Positions 23,824 to 36,063 of a stretch of DNA of 64,000 nt are shown piece by piece. The position numbers were made by a program, and so were the translations under genes. The DNA comes from Allantophomopsis cytisporea (lineage: Eukaryota > Ascomycota > Leotiomycetes > Phacidiales > Phacidiaceae), in contig CP103034.1 in NCBI GenBank assembly GCA_024752435.1, positions 1,240,001 to 1,304,000 of the forward strand, given 5' to 3'. Below the pieces are notes generated by a model. The model saw nothing but the letters and a program-made list of their open reading frames with translations. It made no database searches and was not told the origin of the DNA. Each line of letters opens with the position of its first letter. The stretch's first letter is position 1.

Positions 23824-25920
23824 ATGTCGGACGAAGGTGCAGCGAGTCAATACCAAGTTTTGGAAGAACTGGGCAGTAAGTATCACCACTTCCGAAGATC
23901 AATTGAAAAGCTTCATTTGACTGACCAAAATCAGGCGGTAGTTTTGGTGTTGTTTATAAGGCTTTTGAAAGAGCAACGGGAGATGTTGTTGCTATCAAAC
24001 ATGTTCGTCGCGTGCCTTCTATGGTGATTTGTTTATTCTCCAATTGACTAACGCTACAAAACATAGATCGATCTCGAATCCAGCGAGGATGATATCCAAG
24101 AAATTCAACAAGAAATATCAGTGCTCAGTACCTGTGCCAGTCCTTACGTAACGCAATACAGAGCGAGTTTCCTCCGGGGACACAAATTATGGATTGTTAT
24201 GGAGTATCTCGGAGGAGGATCATGTCTCGATCTTGTGGGTTATAATCTCACCGTGGACTTAATGGGCTTATGCTAATCGAAACAGCTTAAACCCGGCAAC
24301 TTCAACGAACAACACATTGCCATCGTTTGTCGAGAGTTATTGCTTGGCCTCGACTATCTCCACAATGAAGGGAAAATACACCGAGATGTCAAAGCTGCGA
24401 ATATTCTATTATCGACCACTGGAAAGGTCAAGCTTGCGGACTTTGGTGTCGCAGCCCAACTCACGAATATCAAATCACAGCGCAATACATTTGTCGGTAC
24501 ACCATTCTGGATGGCGCCGGAAGTTATACAGCAGGCAGGTTATGACTTCAAAGCAGATATTTGGTCGTTGGGAATTACAGCTATGGAACTCATTAATGGC
24601 GAGCCACCAAATGCGAGCACACATCCTATGAAAGTCCTCTTCCTTATTCCAAAGGCACCAGCTCCTCGATTGGAAGGCAATCACTATTCTCGCGAGTTTA
24701 AGGACTTTGTTGCGGCATGTTTAGTAAAGGATCCTGATCGTCGACCTAGTGCAAAGGACCTCCTCAAGCATAAATTCATCCGAAATGCTGGGAAGGTAGA
24801 GGCATTGCAGGAGTTGATCGAAAGAAAACAGGAATGGGATGGCGGCAGACATCGACCATCTCATCCAAGATTCTATGAGGAGACACTGTATGTATTGTCT
24901 GGCATCGCCTTACTTTATCAATGTTCTAACAAGTCCAGAAACACTATGATATCTCGGGAGGACGATGATGACGAATGGGTGTTCGATACAATCAAGGCCC
25001 CCACCATGCAGTCAAAGAAAAATACAACGAAGCGTCGTAAGCTTTCCATGATTCACCCCAATGATCTTTCCTCACACGGGTTTCCAGAAGATGCGTTTTC
25101 TGCAATGTCCTTGAGAGACTCGCCTCTCGATGAATCATCACCCACGACAGTCCGCAAATCAACCGTTCGACATACCCCTTCTGTTCTTCCATCGCCACCC
25201 ATTCAGCGTCTATCTGGTACATCCAGCCGTAGACCAAGTACCTCAGGCCGAACAAGCATTAGGCGACCTCTACAGCCTGACATGAGTTTTGGAAACAGCG
25301 GTAGCACAGTCCGATTATTCCGACGAGTATCAGATGCCAGTTCTCACGGTCCTGAGTCATTAAACAGTAATGATGAGAACCGAAACCCCCTGTCGGAAAC
25401 CACTACCAAAGATTCTCTCTGGGGTCGCCGAGCATATGCCAAAGCCGTTGAGCCAGCTTTCCAAGAAATTCATGCCCAGACTTCTTCACTTGCCAAACGA
25501 GAGGCTATCTCAAGACTGGCGGATGCTTGGAATACCCTGGATGCCCTAGACCCAGAAGGTGAATACGCTCTCTTGAAGATGATCATCGATAGAGTCAATG
25601 CCGATCCAAAGCTCGCTGCCGTTCTACTTCCCGAGGATAGTGGAACAGTACAAGTGACACCACAAAAGAGAGATCCTACTACACCAAAATATGCAAATGG
25701 CAGCTCTCAACCAAAAGGTCACAGGAGAGGACAGAGCGGCAGCACAGGATCGAACGGAATGACCGGGGGTGATCTTCTTTTTGGCACCGAGAAGAAAGAG
25801 GAGAAGCTGAAGAATCTGCCAGGCATCCCTGTGCCAGGCATGGAGCATTCCAAACAGCTGGCTGATGTGCTGTACGGGAGATGGATTGATGGGCTGCGGA
25901 ACAGATGGGGTGCGGTTTGA
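23824..25920 (+). CDS. Ste20-family germinal-centre protein kinase
   Basis: Five exons (23824..23875, 23935..24002, 24067..24234, 24286..24887, 24939..25920) give 623 residues. The kinase domain starts near residue 10. It has a glycine loop GSGSFGVV (from Gly17), catalytic Lys39 (VAIKH), HRDVKAAN with Asp130, DFG at 148-150, and the Ste20 signature GTPFWMAPEV. The block following Lys39 (IDLESSEDDIQEI) matches the Sid1/Nak1/MST3-like germinal-centre kinases. The C-terminal half is a Ser-rich linker and a helical tail. Fungal members act upstream of NDR kinases in septation (SIN/MEN) or polarity (RAM) pathways; I cannot decide between SepL/Sid1-type and MST-1-type from sequence alone. The second intron has two possible donors 21 nt apart. 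Being next to CYK3 is suggestive because both act in septation, but the promoter between them is 2.6 kb. Confidence 0.92.
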
Positions 25921-27048
25921 TACTCCTGGTATTGATGGTGAGATGCTCGTTTATTCGTTTGTGTATATGTATATGAAATTGTGTGTGCTGGTTGCATACC
26001 TGTTTTCCTTTCTTGTCAACGTTGATTTAGTTGGTATACCTGGATCGAGCATTCATACGGCGTTTGGGTTTGGTTGTCTATGGGCTTGTACTCGTGGATA
26101 TTATGTAGAAGCGGATTTTGTGCATCATACAGTTTCCTTTAAAAGATTCATTTGTCTCTTAATTATACTATACTGCTGAATTCTCATCTAATCTCAATAT
26201 ATGGAGAGGTGAAGGTTCATGCTGCTTATAAATTGATTTGGTGTTAGTAGTTTGTCTATGGCGAATATATCAAGCACTTGACCTCAGCTTTATCTCATAG
26301 ACAGCTATTGATGTGTCTACTGCTCGATGAGGGACTTCCCTCATTGTGACTCCTCCTTTGTAATTTAAACAAAATGGCCGAAGTTTAATTAATGAATAGG
26401 CATGTATGAACACAAGTACCAATACAAGCTATTTATGTTCTGGTATTATGCATTAATGTTGTCAAAGGTATCATAATCCTGAAAATATTTCTCATCGTTT
26501 GCTTCGCTATTACTGCTTTGGCTAGCTTGATATCACAGCTCGATTGAAGATTGGGAGAGTAGAGATAATTTGTATCGCCAAGTAGTTATATTGCGAGGTC
26601 GAGAGATTATGTCTTCTCAGCCTTCACATCTATGGACTCCTTAGTCGAAATGATTTATCGGCATCATTGTGTGCACAGTAAGCTAGGACTTTTTACTTAT
26701 AGTATCACGCGTCTTCATCAGATCTTGTTGTATCTATCCTATGCACGAGGTATTTATTGCTAGACGCAACCATAATAATATTCCTCCTAGATAAGTTTCC
26801 TGCGTACTTACATAACAGCCATGCATACTTCTAACACAATAAAATTCATGCAATACACTACCAAATATCAAATCATTCATTTACATGCCTATCTAAGAAG
26901 GCGTCCACAGTCTCTAACATGCACCCAATGTAGATCTAGAGAAGAAAACAGAAGCACACTTCAAATAACCAAATATCCACTCATCTTATCATAAGCGACC
27001 CGAAACCAGGAACACAGAACGCCAGTGTTGTTTTCTTCGAAATCAAAG
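25921..27048. other. Convergent spacer, no gene seen
   Basis: AT-rich 1.1 kb containing the 3' regions of the kinase gene and of the large unknown gene. No domain-bearing frame. Confidence 0.6.
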
Positions 27049-30000
27049 CTAAGGGATAGAATTTAACTCCTCTCTCTGCCTCAAGTAGGTCCGTGCCAAT
27101 TCGTCACCCCCAAGAGCCGAAGCCTCCATCCAGTGATAGGCAACACACATGATTCCCGGATCACTCCTTTCTCTATCTCGCTCTTCTCTCCCTTCACCTT
27201 TACTACCTGCTGCTGCGCCCCAACCTGTGCTACCCACCCAGCCACCAACACTGGCACCGATGCCACCTGCACCGCTTGTACCACCATACTTTTCAAGGAC
27301 GAGTTGCTTAAAGGTAACTGTTGGCTTCGAAAGTGGAAGGGTCACACGTTCAGGAAGGAGTTCGGGATGCGTAAGGTAGAAAATGGCTAGCTCACGCTCC
27401 GCAACTGGGTCGCCCTCTTTAGCCGTTATGGTATACATGCGAGCTGCATCTTCCATTGACCAAGTCATAACCTGTGATTCTTCGTCCGCTGCATCTAATT
27501 TTGTGTCACCTGTAGAAGTGTTTGTGGCAGATGTTGTGATGTTGCTAGTTGTTGATGCAGAAGTTACACGGGTCCGTGTGTAATGTTGGACAATTTCATC
27601 AGCAATCTCGACCATTGAGCGTACAACATCCATCTTTAGTCCCAAAGCAGCAAGACCTGCATCCCAGAAAGCTTTACCTTTCGGAGTTGTGTCTAGAATT
27701 TCGGCTGGCACAAAGCTCGCAATGAATTGAAGATCCCGGAACAGTGTTTTCGGTCGAATATTTGCAGATCGGAAAAGCTCCTGTAGAATTGACACTATGC
27801 TGTCTGTCGAGGGTGCAGTTGGTACGACGATGCGGGGCTCATTCCGGGGCTGATTAAGTGAAGTGGGAGATGTGGGAGAACCAAATATTCTCGTAGGTGA
27901 GATAGGATCCGAATGGCTGAGTGAGTAGCTTCTCCGCTGCTGACAGTTACCAATAGTCTCCTCGGCACCCCCCTGAGGAGTCTTCTGGGCATTCTCCAAA
28001 GAATAGTTACCAAATGTCTTGGATGGTGATGGAGGCGTGATAGGCCTTTGAATTGGTAGCTTGGAGCGCTTTCGTGGAGCTTGTGTGGTCAAAGAGGCAA
28101 TAATCAAGTGCTCTAGCTCAAACAACGCGTTCAATTTCGTGAAAGGATTTGGGTGTACGGAGAACATGCGTAGTAACCGTTGGAATGAGGCCTTATACGG
28201 GAAGTCAACAGACTCTGACTGTTTCATACTCTTTTTTGACGCACCAGCAAGAAATTCTGCAGTGTTTGCAGTATTTGCTTGAATAACTCTAGGTGTTTCT
28301 TGCTCTGTGGATCTTCTCGTCATTATTGGTGAACCTTTCTCGGTACTCGCTGAGCTATCCGTTCGTTGCGGAGGATCTGACGACAGCGACGAGTGTGCAG
28401 AGCGAAGATCTCGCATGCTTCTCTTCTTTTCAATTGTACGTTTCTTCTGCAATTTCTTTGCTAGGCGTTCCTGGCGGTCTTTACGCTCGATGCACTCTGC
28501 ACCAAGATCACCCGAGAACCACCCATCAGTCTCACTACCTTTGCCGAAAACCAGTGTACCAAGATCGCTGATGAGAAGACTGGTAAGTTTCTGTTTGAGG
28601 TCCACTAAAAATTGCTGTTTCGCTGCAGTAGCGCTATCCGCACTCTTGACAGTTTCATGGTTGGAGGAGGCTGTGCCTGGGCGAAAGCTACCAATACTGG
28701 TCGAAGGCGATTGCGATCTAGTCTGGAACGGTGACCAAAACGTCGTCGAAGAATCGATCGTTAATACTGGACTGGCTGTCCCAAAATAGTCCTGGGAGTC
28801 CATTATGTCGGCTGTGCTAGCTCTCGACATACTCCATCTAGCAGAATCAAAGCTCTGCTGAGATTCGTTCCTTGAAGAGATGGCCCGCAAGTCTCGGTGA
28901 CTTGGTCGTGCTCTAGGGGTAAAATCCATATTTCTGAAGGTAGGTTGCAGAGGTGCTTGATCATATCCATCCTCACCAGAAATGCTAAGCCTTCCAACCC
29001 CATCCAAGAAAAGGTCTCCCTTCTGCCTGCCACCATCCAATACACGACGGTCGCGTGAATAGAGCTCACTAGACCACAAGACAGGACTGTCCATGATGTT
29101 GCCGCTGACCAGCTTGTTGACGCACGTGTCCACCTCTAGACAGAAGCGATGAATACGTTCTTCGCCCTTGCAAAAGTTCTCGATTCCAAATCTCGATAGC
29201 CACTGGGTAGTCTTCTCCGCTTGTTCATCCGACAGCTTATTCGGGCCGCCATGCTCCTCAGAAGCGGTCATCATATCCATCACTTGAGCCTCGCTTTTCA
29301 TGAAGATGGCATTTGAGCCAGACCTCGACATATTACGTGGACGGTGACCTAAGGGCGATATAGCTCTTCTATACGCCGGAGAGGCCATACTTTTCAATGC
29401 AACAGCGATATTCCTTGCACCTTCGTAGGCAGCCGAGTTTCTGACATCTGTCACGTACCACATCTTGTCGCGCAGCGCCCTCAATCGAAGCATCATCCCC
29501 TCAATGATGTCGTCGTGACGTGCTTGAGATTGTTTCAGCCATACTAGCCATGCATCATACTCTTCAATCGCACTTGCTGATCTTCTTATTGAATCTCGAG
29601 GTCCCCTCGAGAAGATGTTTAAAAGTGAAGCATATCCATCGTCCTTCAGAGATGATGATGATATCTGTCGCAACTGCTGCAGTGTCCTCCAGTAGAGATG
29701 AGCATTGACAAAATCAGACTGTGCTTGACACTGCTTTTCTGCGGCCTCAAGCATCTCAATCAGCACTGGCTGGCATTCTTCAGTGGTTGAAAGTGGAGCA
29801 TGAACTTCAGAACCCTGGTGGCGCGCCGCGATTCGTTCCAGTTGTGTTGCAATTGTGTTGGGCGGCGATGTTTGGTCGTGCATTTTATAAGGATTACGAG
29901 ATTGAATCTCAGTATGATGGGATCGAGAGCCCATCCGACTGCGAGATTGTTTACCGTGGAGAGTGGAAGGTCTGTTACTGAATGTCTGGGTGTTATCCTG

Positions 30001-32584
30001 CACCCCGACGCTCTGAGGGATCTCAAAATCCTCAACCAGCTTCAAAATGGAGTCTCTTAACTGATGATAGTCTTTGTCCAAATCTGCCTGAAGTTCGCCG
30101 CCCACATCTTCGTCGCTGCTGGATGTTTCTTCTTCTTCATCGTCGTCTAGGTCATGTAACATCTGACTGGACAGATTCTTGCCATTTGGCGAAATGAACA
30201 AAACAGCCCATTTCTCGGCACATGGATGGCACGTACCTAAGACATCATCTGTGCCCAAGGATCGTGACATCTCGTGAATGGCAGCACGAAGTCTGTAGCC
30301 AAATTCCTCGGAATAGCTGTCTCTTTGATACTGGTTTAAAGAAGACATGGAAGCAGAAGAAAACCGATTGCCAGTCGAACGATCATCAAGGAGAGGCTCT
30401 CTCGACGTCTGATCGCTAACGATGGACTCGCCACTGATTGACGCGGTGTCGAAGGCGCCACGACCAGATGGAGCTATACCCATTTGCATTGATAATGCCG
30501 AGACTCCAGATATGGAAGAAGCACCTGATCTAAGTCCACCTACTCGGCTATCTCGATCAAAGTTGCCAGAGGTTGGTCGCCTCTCAGGAAACAGGCAGTT
30601 CGCCAAAGTGATAAGATCAGAAGGGCTCATGACGAGATATGGGCGCACTTCCGCAGTTTCTCTCAAAGATGTAATAGATCGTGCAGGCAGTAGCTTTGCT
30701 CCAAGTCGGGACGATCTAGTTGAGCGAAATTGTCCCATGATATTCTCAATATGTGTGCGAATCTCCGGCTTTATGGACACATTTTGTTTCCTAAAACGAT
30801 TAGTTTCACTGAGACCATACTCTTCCTTTATACGTACCATGCCAAGTCTACTACAAGCCTCTGGGCCCTGAGAGCAACCTCCTTCAAGATCTTTTGCCTA
30901 GCATACTCGGTGATGTGGTATTCCGACATCATACCATAACACTGCTTCTGTCAGTAGTTGATAGCCCACATATGCAGATGTTACCTACTTCGGGATGTAT
31001 AATAGCATTCAACAAGAACACCGAGAATAACCATTTTGACACAAGGAATACTCGAGTCTGTGCATGTCTTTTTGTGTCTGTGACTTTTCTTAAGATGGCA
31101 TTACCGAGTTCAAGAAGGCCTTCTGGAATTCCACCGGCACCAGGATCATCAACAACTTCGAAGAGATTTTTTATAGCTGTATCATAAAACTCATCAGCAG
31201 CAATGGTATCCTTGGCATTTCGTGGTTCCACATGAATTCTTGTTCCGGCTTGGTCCTCAGCTTTCTCCAAGAGGAAGGCTCCATCCTCCAGGATCTTCAT
31301 CAGATACCATTCGAGGCTACTCTTACCTGACCAGTCGCGCATGGCAGTCCAGATGTTAAGTACACTACAGATAAAAGGCTCGGTGCCACTCTTCCCTTCG
31401 CCTATGAGCCTGGCACAAGCAGTAGCCCATACTTCTGTCCTTCGAACATCCTCATTAGAGTCTGGACCAGCGGAATTGGCAAAGCAGGTATGTATGAGTG
31501 CTGATAAGGGATCATGGCGCTGGAAAGATAGCAAGCGCTCGACCGGTGTAGGTACATATGCTGAAGCGCGATGATTGCTAGATCCGGGATTCTTTGACCG
31601 GGTATGGAATGGCAAAACAGACTCTACGGCCTCCATTCCTTGATGGAAAGTGCTCAACGAAGAAAGCTCTGAAGTGGTTAGACTGGATATGCGGCTAGCC
31701 AAAAAGTCCGGGTTGGTCCTAATTTGTGTCAAAAATTCGAAAATGGTTTCCCGAGAAGAAGAAGGAATATCCTGTATGAATGTTGATAAAGAAAGGGAAG
31801 CACACTCTCCCGCAGCCTTGGATTGTCCAATGTCCAAATCTGGTTCCAAGAGGGAATAACGGCGTGTGGCATCGCATGAGTTCCGGACATCGTGTATTGC
31901 GTTATAGAGTATTGCAAACTCCTTCTTCTGGTCAGCACGGAAATTATCAACTAATGTCCTGTGTGCCAACTCTCCACAACGTGCCAGACGTGCAGAAAGT
32001 GCCGTGGAGACCAGAGACCTATGAAGTCGGGTTCGAGATTGTGACTGTTTTCGCTCCTGGTAAGCAGAGAGCCTGACTAGATGAGCAAGTTCCTGCAGGC
32101 TTGTTGGGATTAATGATGAGGTGGTGCCCATCAAGTTCACATTCATGTACTGAGAAAGGTCTTGCAGTAAAGGCCCTTTCGACGTTTCGCCATTTCCTGT
32201 GTTACCAAATTTCAAGGGTTCTGGTTTTGATCCTCGTGATGTCTGCCGAGTAGTCTTAAATTTATTCGCGCGATCCGGTGATGGCAAGCGCAACCTGTCA
32301 GAGCTGACAGAGGCTTGACGTCGAGTCGATCCATTGTTATCCGTTGGCGGCGATGGAGTGGGACTTCGCGAGGAAACGTGAGAGATAGTGGGAGAGACCG
32401 CTGTATCTAATCATCAGCGTCCAAGTACTAGAATTGCAAGAGTTTTTCGGCGGGTTTATGAATTTCAGGGACGACGCGTTCCCATTGCAATGCAGCAACA
32501 TGAGCAGTCACCAGCAGAGCAGCACTTACGCGGCGAAGTATGTCCCGGCCGCGGAGGCGAGCAAGATCGCTGGACTTGAATCAT
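27049..32584 (-). CDS. Large conserved-looking fungal protein, unknown function
   Basis: Four exons, complement(32530..32584), (30989..32406), (30838..30941) and (27049..30790), give 1,772 residues, all in phase. Introns are 123, 47 and 47 bp. The last two have short but canonical ends, and the 104-nt exon between them joins FLLNAIIHPE to a helical block ending VVDLAWKQNVSIKPEI. The first half is helical (for example RLSAYQERKQ and LVSTALSARLARCGELAHR). The middle is Ser-rich and disordered. The C-terminus has two helices resembling Sel1/TPR units (AARMYTITAKEGDPVAEREL, then VAYHWMEASALGGDELART). I do not recognise a named family. The central block (VFLVSKWLFSVFLLNAIIHPE) loosely recalls GTPase-activating-protein helices, but no catalytic motif is visible. 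The first 18-codon exon is the least certain part. Confidence 0.8.
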
Positions 32585-33080
32585 CTCTCCATCTGAAGGG
32601 TACTCAGCCAGATTCTCGAGCTTTCCCAGCTACGAGAGGTCTATAATGAATGGCAAACAAAATAAAATGAATACTGCGTTGTCGCCAGAGCTAATGACGA
32701 GGCGGAAAAAGGAGGCCCGGTGTCGTTCAGCCTTCCCGTTCAGCCTTAAGATGGAGGAGGAGGTGGTTTCGAAACCTTAGGTAGATTGGTGAGGCGGGGC
32801 TGTTCCGCTGATAAAGGATAAGGTAAGATGAGTGTAAGATGAGGGCGCACAACGCACAGCAGCTAGAACAAAGAGGACACAAGGTGGCGCTTCTCTTGTT
32901 CAAGATGGATAAAAATAAGATAGAGATGAGTTTGGATAAGAGACGAGGGGAAAAGATGTTGTCCAAGTTGTGTTGATGTTGATCAAGTTATCGTCGGATG
33001 GGAAGGTCTTAGATACGATGGAGAGGGAACCATCTTTGGATGATGACTTGCTGATTCTCTTTTTGCTTTCTCTCCCTCTC

Positions 33081-33096
33081 TGTCTGTCTGTCTGTC
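33081..33096. repeat. (TGTC)4 microsatellite
   Basis: Four tandem TGTC units followed by a T run. Confidence 0.8.
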
Positions 33097-33635
33097 TTTT
33101 TTCTCTCATGGAGAGACACTACTCACACCCACTCCTCACTCACGCGCGCACACACACACATACATCTCATCGACGTTGGAATTGCTTTGCTTGCTGGCTG
33201 AGTGCCAACAAATCCATGTTTCCTCCATCATCCTTGCACCAACCTATGTCTCCCAGCGAATGACACACCCCGCCCCTCGATCAACCCTCAAATGTACCGC
33301 AGGGATGGTGGACACCTCAACTCTGGTGGGGGCGAATTGTATGGCTGAGGAAGTGATGGACTTTGAAAAACAACATCCGCTTCCAGCCTCGTACAGCTCT
33401 TTGGTGTGTGGACGAGAGTGCACGACCGACCATGGTGGTCATATTCGTCGTCCTTCTTTTTGGAACATTCATCGCGTCTGACTCTTTGACTGTTAACAAA
33501 CAACTACCTTACCTTATATCATCATGCGCTTTGGTACGTCTGACATGCCTGGTGACGCTGTGACGCTGTGAACCTCACCAACCAACTGAAACCACGATGG
33601 TGCGGGCCACCGCGCTCTTCCACTGACGATCACTA

Positions 33636-33655
33636 AAATAAATAAATAAATAAAA
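33636..33655. repeat. (AATA)n microsatellite
   Basis: About five AATA/ATAA units in intergenic DNA. Confidence 0.8.
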
Positions 33656-34437
33656 CAATCCACATCCTTCACAGTGCTTATTTTCATCTTGTTGGAGACG
33701 CAGAAGGTTTTGTTTGTCTAGATTCTCCATTCGAGGTCCATGTCTATGGCATTTGTGTGAATACTGTAGATGTTAGTTCATGCATACGTTGCTTGCGCAT
33801 GTTCTTTCCAGGACAAAGGAGAAATCGCTCGTTGTCGGTTCATGAGCTTATGTACATAGAATACATCAAAGTCGACACTAACTACAAGGCATACCAGGCT
33901 TGTGGGTTCGCTGGCCCCAAAAAAGACCCCATAAAATCAAACATCCCAGCGAACGAATAGCCTCTTACAGTTCAGCTATCGCTGGTAATGCTCGCCAGCA
34001 TTCTTTTTGAATACACACGCAGATGGCCGATGATGATATTGCCGACTCTCACTCTTTCTTGATAGGTGGGTAACACATGTGTTACTCAAATGCTAGATGA
34101 GCTGGCGCGCACCTCTTCGACAACCCCCCACCAGCAACAATGAACAACAACGATCAATCTTACGTGGGCAAGCAATACCATTGCCCACATATGTAAGTAC
34201 TATTGTACATTTACATAGATACTATCATCAATGCAACACTTGTACCCAAATGTTAGTAATTACCCATGTTCATGTACTAGTCAGAACATGCGTTTATGTG
34301 GAATAGAATACATGGTGGTATAGTAGTGAACAAACGAATCTCGTAAATATTTACATGAAGCAATAACACATTACAAGCCGCGCCAGTGTCGTGACGCGGC
34401 ACTTAAGAGTTTCTTCTGTTTTCTTTGCCCCTACCCC

Positions 34438-36063
34438 CTACCCCCTACCAAATCGTCTATCAAATAGCTTCAGCACACCCATCACACTTGCAGCCTCGAC
34501 TTCCATCGCCGGCCTGCCGGTGTGTGCGGGCGCTGCTGCATTTAACCTTCCCAACCAAGTGTTGAGCTCATCGCTTGCCTGGTCAAAGTTCTTGTGTGTA
34601 CTCAAAGTCTTATAAGCATCTGCACAGCTTACACTTGGGGGCGACTGTCCTGTGTGAATTGGGATAGCCTTGCTCAGTGTAGGAGCCTTTGGTGTCTGAC
34701 TTTGTGGAGCCTGAGTTTTGCAGCAGCCTCCAGCTCCACCACCTCCACCGCAACAACCATCGGGAGCAGCAGAAGGATTGGCGGCTCTCATGGCAGCCAA
34801 GGAGCGACAGAAGAGCCCAGACTTGGGATCACTCTGACATTGTTGACATGTCCCAGGACCGTTCGCACATGAGTTGCTTTGAGGCGGTGGAGCAACTGCA
34901 CGATGCATATGGTTTGGTTGCATGGAGGGAAGTTTGTATGAGGTGATCTCGGCAGAAGTAACATCGGAATCCGAGGGTGGAGGTGTAACTTCATTGAGAA
35001 TAGGAGCCAGGCGATTCTCAGACTCATGGCTAACAGCAGAAGTTGCAGCTGCTTCGGCACAGACACAATATGTACCATCCTCACAGAATCCGCATGACTC
35101 AAGTGAAGATCTGTTTGGGAGGTGTGAAGGTACATGATTTGGAGATGGTTGTTTGACCACCGGCGGCTGTGGCTTGGAGGAGAAACGTGCAGTAAAGTCT
35201 ATCTCAACTGGGCTCGATGCTTCAACAGAGAATCGTGCTCTCTTATGGTCATGAGAAGTCTCTGACGGGGAATGTGGTCTCTTAAGGTCCATATCTTGTG
35301 ATGCATCGTTAGACATAGCTTGAATGGTTTCCTCGAGACAAGCGCAACGAGTATCCGGTGTACAGTTGCCACAGCCCGTCGTAGACATCTCCATGACTAC
35401 ATCGGCACAAGCACAAGAGGTAGTACTCGAGCAGTTTCCACATCTGACAGAGTCTTGGGATTGCTCTTCAACTTGATGGAGTGGTGTTGGCTGTGCCCAA
35501 GCCACACGCGGGCGTGCACTTTGGTGGTTTGAACGACGAGGAGGTAGCGGGACCGCATCCGTTCCTCTCATCTTTGCTCCATTCCGTAGATAAGACAGTT
35601 CGACAAAGGCAGCTTCTTTCTCCTGTTTCTCGTAATCTACGATACGATCCAAAGTCTCGCATCTGACGCGCCATGCTTGAAGCTCGCCACTGTATCTATT
35701 GACGTCTGCTTCAAGTCGATTGATCCGATCTCGTAGCTCATCCTCTCTTCTCTGGTACTCCTCTTTGGTCTCTTCGAGCTGTTCCTCCAATTCCCCAACT
35801 CTAGCTGCTCTCCTCTCCCGAAACGCTCTCTGGGCAGCACGATTCTGTGCTTTGCGCTTCGTGGGAGGGGTATCGGTTGCTGGCTTGCGCCCTGGCTTTG
35901 GCCTTGGTGGGATAATCCATTCTTTCCGTGTCACAATGGGTGGCGTTGGTAGAGCTGAAGACATGTTGCTATGCGTTGGCTTGATTGCAAGATGTTGAGG
36001 AGCTGGTGCAAGAGCAGCAGGTGAGCCTGCCGATGATGGTGTTGACATTGCTGGTGAGGACAT
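34438..36063 (-). CDS. hapX: HapX-type bZIP iron-responsive regulator
   Basis: A single exon of 541 residues. HapX binds the CCAAT-binding complex and switches iron-consuming and iron-acquisition genes. Residues 47-60 (KEWIIPPRPKPGRK) are the Hap4-like segment that contacts the CCAAT complex. The basic region and zipper follow at about 68-135 (KRKAQNRAAQRAFRERR, then a coiled coil). Cys-rich regions that sense iron are present: CGNCSSTTSCAC (208-219), CGNCTPDTRCAC (231-242), CGFCEDGTYCVC (324-335) and a fourth (C406, C409, C419). Two CC pairs follow at 437-438 and 447-448. This combination is diagnostic of HapX rather than a Yap protein. The upstream region has GATA-like elements that a SreA-type repressor might bind (inference). 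Confidence 0.96.
   Translation of the reverse strand: MSSPAMSTPSSAGSPAALAPAPQHLAIKPTHSNMSSALPTPPIVTRKEWIIPPRPKPGRKPATDTPPTKRKAQNRAAQRAFRERRAARVGELEEQLEETKEEYQRREDELRDRINRLEADVNRYSGELQAWRVRCETLDRIVDYEKQEKEAAFVELSYLRNGAKMRGTDAVPLPPRRSNHQSARPRVAWAQPTPLHQVEEQSQDSVRCGNCSSTTSCACADVVMEMSTTGCGNCTPDTRCACLEETIQAMSNDASQDMDLKRPHSPSETSHDHKRARFSVEASSPVEIDFTARFSSKPQPPVVKQPSPNHVPSHLPNRSSLESCGFCEDGTYCVCAEAAATSAVSHESENRLAPILNEVTPPPSDSDVTSAEITSYKLPSMQPNHMHRAVAPPPQSNSCANGPGTCQQCQSDPKSGLFCRSLAAMRAANPSAAPDGCCGGGGGAGGCCKTQAPQSQTPKAPTLSKAIPIHTGQSPPSVSCADAYKTLSTHKNFDQASDELNTWLGRLNAAAPAHTGRPAMEVEAASVMGVLKLFDRRFGRG

Larger units (their letters stand above)
32585..34437. other. Intergenic, no gene seen
   Basis: Promoter of the large unknown gene (near 32585) and 3' flank of HapX. 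It contains a TGTC tetranucleotide run (33081-33096), a short CA run near 33150 and an AATA run (33636-33655). Open frames here have no recognisable content. Confidence 0.6.
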
